In this document: positions 57,769 to 64,000 of the stretch, in pieces | Position numbering within the stretch: position 1 is the first letter of the stretch | Layout: the number at the start of each line of letters is the position of its first letter | Source: Clavelina lepadiformis | Lineage: Eukaryota > Chordata > Ascidiacea > Aplousobranchia > Clavelinidae | DNA: 64,000 bases | Direction: 5' to 3' | Assembly: GCF_947623445.1 (NCBI RefSeq) | Contig: NC_135244.1 | Span: forward strand, 4,402,001-4,466,000 | Notes under the pieces: generated by a model | The model's input: only the letters and a program-made list of their open reading frames with translations | The model's database searches: none | What the model was told of the DNA's origin: nothing | Program-made: the position numbers and the translations under genes

Positions 57769-59816
57769 AAGATATTTAGTTACAGTAACTTTTGGGGAGA
57801 TGCCTCACACATCTTTCTAGAAACCAAAACATATATAGGCCTATACACCGTACACCATAAACCAAAATTACAAATAAGTCAGCAAAGTATTAGTCCAAAT
57901 CTATGTATGAATAAAATCAAATCCTTTAATGTTGAATTGAATTGCTAAAAATGAAACTACTACAGCAGTAAAGTTTAACTTTTATATATTGGTCTTCAAG
58001 ATGGCGTCCCGTTGAAAACAATATAACTTTTTTGATCTAATGCTGTGAGACCAAAGTAACAACCAAATGAGATAACAAACTACATTGATACGGCGTCAAA
58101 CATCACGTATGGAAAAATGCACACTTTTACAGAAAAATCCAAAAAACATAAATAATTCTACATTATTTAACAATGCGGTACAATAATTAAAGTAATATGC
58201 AATTACTGTAATCCATCCATTAAAACACAAATGCTACAACATTACTACAAAACATAATTAGTGTGTTTAAGTGCAATCCATGTTAATCCTATAGTGATCT
58301 CAACTATACTCTCTTAAATCTCTCCATAAAACGAAAAGTGAACAAACCGATTTTAACAATACGGCTGCTATGTAGTTTGTATATTCCAAAAGCTCCGAGA
58401 GCAACTAGGGTGGCTAAACAAACCGCAAATTCTCTCTGCATTCTTATTAGAGCAGGGTGAACTTTCATCCATCTGTTCATAATTACTCCTCCAGCGTTCT
58501 CATGAGGAAATGGTTTATCCGGAACATCTTTCCCAAGAAATCTGCATAATGGTTCCCAACCATCCTTGATATCGTAGACTAGCAGTTTATCCTTGGGCGC
58601 ATTCTACAAATTGCAGCATTTGCGTCTGACATTTTGAATGACAATTTTTAAAAACGGAACTAAGTGAGTCATTGATAATAAAGTAATATATTTGCAATAA
58701 TTGTTATTATTTGAGAATAGTTTGCTTTTATCACTATTAGTTGAGTAAGTAAATGCAACATATTTTCCAAAGCAATCAGATTGTAATCAAGATTAGTCAG
58801 TAATCTCACACATTTATGTAATGGATGATTTTAATTGCAACCAATAGTCATATTATTGCTAAACAGTGTTGGCTTGGAGCAAGAAGAATAAAGCCAAAAA
58901 ACTATTTAAGCTTAAAAATTTGTATACGGTAAACGTTGAAAACAATTTTTCTGAAACATTCATGGCAGTGTTTCTGATAATTGTATGGCGTAGCACACTA
59001 ACTGTGTTTCTATGAAGGTTTTAAAAATATTTTTCGTAATCTATTTATGCTCTTAAAAATAAAGCTATTTCACAAAAGAGTTGCAGTACCATATGTCACA
59101 GAAGTACTTGTTTTCTAACATAACGCTATACACCCTGCCTTTTTGTATGCTATGGCAGTGCTCCGCAACCTATTGTTCACTCGTGACACACCTCAACTGA
59201 AAGCAGATCTAAAAATTTGGCGAAGACAAAAAAACATATTATTCTTCATTTCAATGAGATATTTGTGTCTGTTTTCATTCAAATCACAATGACAGTACGT
59301 TTCGCTCAATGTTAAAAAAAGCCACTTGAAGTCCTTTTTGCAACCGTTGGAACTTTGCAAATGCTGCAACCTTTCGGTGATACAATTGTTGGGTGCCCTT
59401 GTGATGTCAGAACTACTGACACGTCAAGTTTTCATTGTCAGTAAAAGTTTGACATCTTTCAGGAAATTTAGATGAAAATCTTTGAAGTTAATACGATAAT
59501 TAGTACATTTTTAGGTTCAAATTGCCCCTTTGTAGGTCCAAAAAGTCTGAGGTTTTATTTACATCATGTTTTCTGTTAGACAGCAAGTGTCTTTGTACAG
59601 TATTCCTCTCAATATGGTATTCAATTTCAATTCATATTAAGCAGATATAAAGTAGATGTTTGAATAAGACAAACATTTTATAGTTTTTATTTAGTTACCA
59701 ACCTGCATGCAGTAAGTTTGATGCTGGCGGAATGATTTTCGTAATCTTGTTTCATTTTGAACATAAGAAAAATCGAAAGGATTGCACATCAGTATTCCAG
59801 CAGAACACACTATAAG

Positions 59817-59840
59817 AAATATATATATATATATATACAT
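59817..59840. repeat. (AT)n microsatellite
   Basis: A short AT dinucleotide run lies in an intron of the sulfotransferase gene, just 3' of the RDEDKF exon. Confidence 0.8.
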
Positions 59841-60108
59841 ATGTCAAACCTTTACAGCAGTTATATCACACAGTATTAAATTTAACATTGTATTTTTGTC
59901 AAAAGAATAAATCTCCGCCTCACATATAAGCTGAAAGAAGCGAAAATATCTTCTCCCGGTTGGTGAAAGGACTTGAATTAATTGATACATTAAGTTCTTC
60001 TTCAGCTCTTTGGTTTGCTTCACCATACTCTGCAGAAACTTATCTTCATCTCTCGTGGTGAGTATAATCTGTTAAAGGTCGGGAACAGTTGTCATGGCAT
60101 GATATTAA

Positions 60109-60661
60109 CCCTATTTACACTAGTTGTGGCCTCTCCTGCACACAGTCACAGCAAAACGTGGCGTACAGTTGCATTGTTTGCTGTAGAAATTTGAAATTTG
60201 GTGACTTTTCCTAAAAATGTTCAGCTATCTGTCTATGTTTGTTTTATAAAGTTTGATTTTTTAATTTTTGAAATATTATCATATTTTCATAATTTTGCTC
60301 TCTCTCCGCATTTAAGTGTATCATTTTTGTTGAATCATTCACGCACAACTAACTTGACTAACTGTTCTCTTGTGTTCTCTTCTCGCGGTCAGCTGGTTTT
60401 CCGCACAGCGGGGTCGCAGCGTAACAAGAAAAACTTCTAGAAATGTATCGCTTATAGAAATACTTAATTTACACTAAATGCACTTTCTTTAGTTTTACAA
60501 TTATGATATATATAGGAAGCCAGCTATTTTTGCTATTAACCTGTAAAAATCTGATCAGTTTACGGGGTATAGTTTTCGAGTAATTAATGATTGAAAATGT
60601 GTGTACAGTGTCGGCCACACCTAGTTAAAATAGTAATGTCGCGCACCCGGTTTGGATAGGG
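60109..60661. mobile_element. piggyBac-type MITE
   Basis: The element is flanked by TTAA on both sides (60105-60108 and 60662-60665). The ends CCCTAT and ATAGGG are inverted. Subterminal ACTAGTTGTGGCC and GGCCACACCTAGT add a second inverted block. TTAA targets and CCC ends are the piggyBac signature. It is 553 bp; the 80-aa frame inside (60198-60440) is not transposase-like. It lies 36 bp from the acceptor of the sulfotransferase exon ending at 60068. Confidence 0.85.
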
Positions 60662-60665
60662 TTAA

Positions 60666-62230
60666 CGTACTCGTATTATGATAAGACATCGACTTATTGC
60701 ATACCTACAAAACTTATCATTGATTTGATGCAGATCAATCCAGACTACAAAGTACTTCATGAAGTATTATATACCATACTCTGCAGGTTACGTGCATATA
60801 AGAAACCGGCTATATCACTGTAAGCATGCAGCCTATAGTTAAAGATAGGCAGTTAGGTTAGGAAAAGGAATGTGTAAAATGTTGATTTTAGATGTCTAGG
60901 ACAGGGCTTCCCAAACACTAGTCAGCACAAACTGGTAAAGCTGCCAATCAGGTATCCCATGACCAAGTTACCTTATACCAATAACTACCATATATGAGGT
61001 AATTTTTTTAAATTGGTAGTAAAGGTACTCTCAAGTAAGTTTTATATTTTTAGTGTGACATTGCAGCGGTCTTGCACTGTTTATCAGTCTTAACTTATAT
61101 TATTCGGTCTTAATTTACCTGCCGAATTAATGATCTGACTCCGTGGTTGCGTGCGGTTAGAATTCTCTAACCTAACGTTTTACTAGCCGAAAGCTCTTAC
61201 GATATTACAGATATAGTTTATCACAAACGGTCCTTTATTGTAGGAACTGTACAGGTTCCGAATATGACACAATCACAAACTTATCATTCACCATTTAAAA
61301 CAAGTCTAACGAGTTACAATTAACACGACTAACGTAATACGTTCGTACGATTCAGTATCTCTGTCTGCGCGGTTACTCGCGCATCAGCTCGAGTTTATAA
61401 AGCGGAGCGATGTGAGCGGAAACACAATATACACAAATATTTCAGAATGCGCGAACGATAAAATAAGGGTTGGGGATTATTTTCAGTTAAAACTCGGATG
61501 TTATGAAATCACCTGGTAACGTACTAAACGGCGCTTTCACATAAAGTTATTCAGAGAAAGTGTCCAAATATTAAGCGACAATTGCAGTTTCATCAACAAA
61601 CAACATTTCAATAAACAACTGGCGAATACTTTCCCACGAATGATATATTGGTATTGAAAGTGGCTCCCAGGCCACTACAACATAATACTTCTGAATTGAT
61701 CATTGGCAGAAAATCTTAACTATTCCTATTTCCTAGGCTAGTTAAAGAGTTGTATGGTAGTAAATTGAGATGTCATCATACAGATGTGGACTTTTTGATT
61801 ACAATGTATACATTTGCAATAAATTTGTAAACTCGAATATATTACCTATAAGCTAACAATCGAAGGTGTTTTCAAACATAATCATGCTTACTACTGCTTT
61901 CATCAAAATGGAAACAAATGACGAGATCGATAAAGTGTGCCTGGCATGAAAATTATTTGGCTTAGTGTGTGTTGAACAAATAACTTTAAAAACCACTGAA
62001 ATAAGGTTAAACTAAATTTAGATCAGAACATAGATTTAAGTTACTATGTTAAGTTAAGAATAACAAAAAAAAGTTTCAAACATACACTTTTTTTTAGTAA
62101 AACAGTGACGTATACATAGAAAAAGTCTGATATAATGATGCAAGGGTAATGTAAATTTAAACCAATTTATTGACAGACTTTAAATGTTGATATGAAAAGT
62201 ACTACCAGAAAAAAAGGCTTCATGACTTAC
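60666..62230. other. Sulfotransferase intron, nothing further recognised
   Basis: The intron holds a possible solitary hAT-like left end at about 60903 (CAGGGCTTCCCAAAC) without a matching right end. I see no exon. Confidence 0.35.
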
Positions 62231-62503
62231 TTTTGCTTCTGGAAAAGCTTTTAGAATCTCTTCCCAATAAAGATAAACTGGTGAGTCTGCAATTGCATCT
62301 ATATCTTAATACATTTCGTGAAAATCTTTGTCTGCTGATCCCTTTGAAAGTATTCTTATCCAGTCATTCCCATGATACCAAAAATGATCAAGGAAGTCAT
62401 AAACTTTGTAATCAAGGTCGCTCAAAGCTGCGACCATTGACGTTGTGCCAGTTTTTGAGTACCCAGCCACAATTATCTTCATCTCCTTTTCTGACTTCAG
62501 ATC

Positions 62504-63520
62504 CTGAATAACACAGTGACATCTTGTTTAGTCAACTCTCCTTTACTAAAAATTTCGGATAACATATTACCGTGAATTTGTCCAAGCAAAGTTCTTCTAA
62601 AGCTTTTGAATGTAATTAATTAAAACTAGACAGTCCGGTACTATATTAAGGACAAAAAACAAGACATGTACAAAAGTAATACATACAGAACAATTAGCCT
62701 ATACAAAAAACAAACGTGAAACTTCCTCACCAACAAACAATTTTTGTAGTGCTTAGTTTCAAAACTATGGATATGGAACACTCAATACAGGGTAAGCCCC
62801 CCAAAACGGAAATAATAATATTTTTCAAGGGTTACAATTAGCTTTTTGTAATTTTTTCGCTGCGTTTAATAATCTATATACAGTATAACACCTAGGGTTG
62901 CCAAACGTCCTTGAACGCCAAGGAAACTTCTTGAATTCGGCATCAAAAGTGACCATGTCCTTGATCCTTGCCATTGTCCTTGAACAATTCATATAAAAGA
63001 TGTCCTATGTGTTAATTATAAAAATATTTTATGTTATTATAAATGAACAAAAAGTATAAAACCTGCCATAAGCAGCAGTTTTTCGTATTTTTTGTACTTT
63101 TACAAGTTTCTCTAAAAAACAACACTTAGCGACTTTGGTGTAAAAGCTCACATTTAACGAAGCAATCTGTACAAGGCATAAACACCCGTGTGTATCGTGG
63201 AAAAGCAAGATTTTATCTACTTCAGACCAAGCTAATTGAAAATTTTCCGGGGGAGCATGCCTGTGAACCTTCCTAGGATAAATTTACTACGTCTTTCGCA
63301 ATTTTGCGGCCCCCAAACTCAAGTGGCATATAGGCCTACCTAGCCTCGGGCCACCACTTCCAAACCTAAGTCCATAGAAACTTGGGCTTTCAGTAAATAC
63401 GGTTGATTGCCAATTGAATTGCTATTAATTTTTTGTTCGAAGCTTTTCCCCGCACTACTATATTCAATTTTGAATATTATTTATAGTTTGCAGTTAGTGT
63501 GAAATCAGTATTTATTGGGC
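62504..63520. other. Upstream of the recognised sulfotransferase exons, no gene seen
   Basis: A 5' exon of the sulfotransferase should lie here or beyond the window, but I could not identify it. The stretch at 62890-63000 with repeated GTCCTTGA wording looks repeat-like. Confidence 0.3.
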
Positions 63521-63679
63521 CTTTGGTGGGATTCAGCCGGTTCTAGGAATTTTAATGACCTCGGCGAACCGGTTTTTAACAAGCGTATGTATAGGCCTAT
63601 ATGTATGTCGGCCCCGGGTCAGAATGGCATGCTGCTAGTGAGAGAACCGGATGTTAAAATATTTGAATCCCACCACTGT
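63521..63679. mobile_element. Probable MITE with GGTGGGATTCA ends
   Basis: Near the left end is CTTTGGTGGGATTCAGCCGG and at the right end GAATCCCACCACTG, an imperfect inverse. GAACCGG pieces lie inside. No matching 8-bp duplication is visible. An 80-aa open frame across it (63515-63757) looks incidental. Confidence 0.45.
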
Positions 63680-64000
63680 GTTAAACGTCAAAACATCCTG
63701 GAAAAACTTTTAAGTGATCTGGCAAGTGGCAAACTTAATAATACCCATTTGTTATAAGATAACACATTTTGGCAAACTGCTTTTTCCTTCCTTTAATTGA
63801 CAACAAGAAATAACTTTAACTTTTCATAAATCAAAAATTTAAATAAAAGTACTTAGGAAAATTGCTATTGAACAATTATAAATCAAAGGTTGGGTGTTTT
63901 AAAGACATATTGTCTTATTGCACATTTGTTGTGGTTTTAATTAAGACTACAAATGCAGGAATTCGATTTATTATACGGTAGCATTTATACTTACTTGTTT
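63680..64000. other. Window end, nothing recognised
   Basis: This is AT-rich sequence with no supported feature. Confidence 0.3.

Larger units (their letters stand above)
58304..62503 (-). pseudogene. Sulfotransfer_4-like P-loop sulfotransferase with in-frame stop
   Basis: Recognised exons are 62231-62503, about 59850-60068 and 58304-58603, plus a probable small exon near 59710-59755 with uncertain borders. The first encodes the PAPS-binding P-loop VAGYSKTGTTSM and then DFLDHFWYHGNDW. It also has an in-frame TAA at 62306-62308, codon 66 of 91, between HEMY and DIDAIADSPVYLYWEEI. The second starts IILTTRDEDKF. The last has NAPKDKLLVYDIKDGWEPL and PFPHENAGG, with a C-terminal hydrophobic anchor, and ends FMERFKRV. 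These are family-typical blocks for transfer of sulfate from PAPS. The acceptor site at 62504 implies an upstream exon. It is a pseudogene unless the stop is a sequencing error or allele. Confidence 0.82.

Noticed and set aside
59156..59420. Possible hAT element starting CAGTGCTCCGCAACC
   Set aside because: No matching right terminus or TSD was found within reach.
60903..61040. Possible hAT element starting CAGGGCTTCCCAAAC
   Set aside because: I found no inverted right end or 8-bp duplication.
63515..63757. 80-aa + strand frame
   Set aside because: It runs across a probable MITE with inverted ends. No family features are present.

Overview
This window is eukaryotic nuclear DNA from an animal: AT-rich, with spliced genes, short exons with GT/AG borders and a heavy load of DNA transposons and MITEs. 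The encoded proteins (ALDH1L, SMNDC1, METTL24-like methyltransferases, a P-loop sulfotransferase) fit an invertebrate deuterostome. An ascidian tunicate is my best guess, inferred from overall style and not proven.

Left flank (1-9.06 kb). The 3' end of a 10-formyltetrahydrofolate dehydrogenase gene (ALDH1L, + strand, last four exons, 38-1646) converges on a complete five-exon SMNDC1/SPF30 splicing-factor gene (- strand, 3904-8027, predicted 241 aa). Three hAT-type MITEs with perfect 8-bp target-site duplications lie in ALDH1L's last intron and between the two genes. A reverse-transcriptase fossil and a small MITE lie in SMNDC1 intron 1.

Middle (9.07-53.05 kb). This is a segmentally duplicated array of a seven-exon, minus-strand gene family. 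It encodes small type II membrane proteins with a METTL24/Methyltransf_22-like domain. There are two paralogue types. Type A (exon 1 begins MVK.CN, 66-nt exon 2) occurs at 12.35-15.64, 33.10-35.87 and 41.49-44.24 kb. Type B (exon 1 begins MKSRCN, 36-nt exon 2) occurs at 17.76-23.89 and 46.35-52.31 kb. Four copies have consistent splice sites and phases. The first A copy has lost exon 6 to a 279-bp deletion. A 9,757-bp tandem repeat at about 99.7% identity over the stretch compared (25.78 and 35.54 kb) carries an orphan type A exon 1. It also carries a foldback-like element with tandem-repeat arms that has captured the gene family's own last exon; that captured exon was then split by a hAT MITE. 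Other insertions are a pogo-like MITE with a tRNA-Lys-like core, an internally deleted hAT with both ends of a BED-type transposase, and an intact LINE ORF1 without ORF2.

Right flank (53-64 kb). Rearranged relics of the duplicated unit come first (53.3-54.6 kb), including an empty site for one hAT MITE. Then come a hAT MITE, a degenerate L1/Tx1-like LINE ORF2 (- strand) and a Sulfotransfer_4-like P-loop sulfotransferase gene (- strand, 58.3-62.5 kb) with an in-frame stop. A piggyBac-type MITE sits in one of its introns.

I could run no alignment, so percentages come from reading copies side by side, and exon borders rest on splice consensus plus phase agreement.
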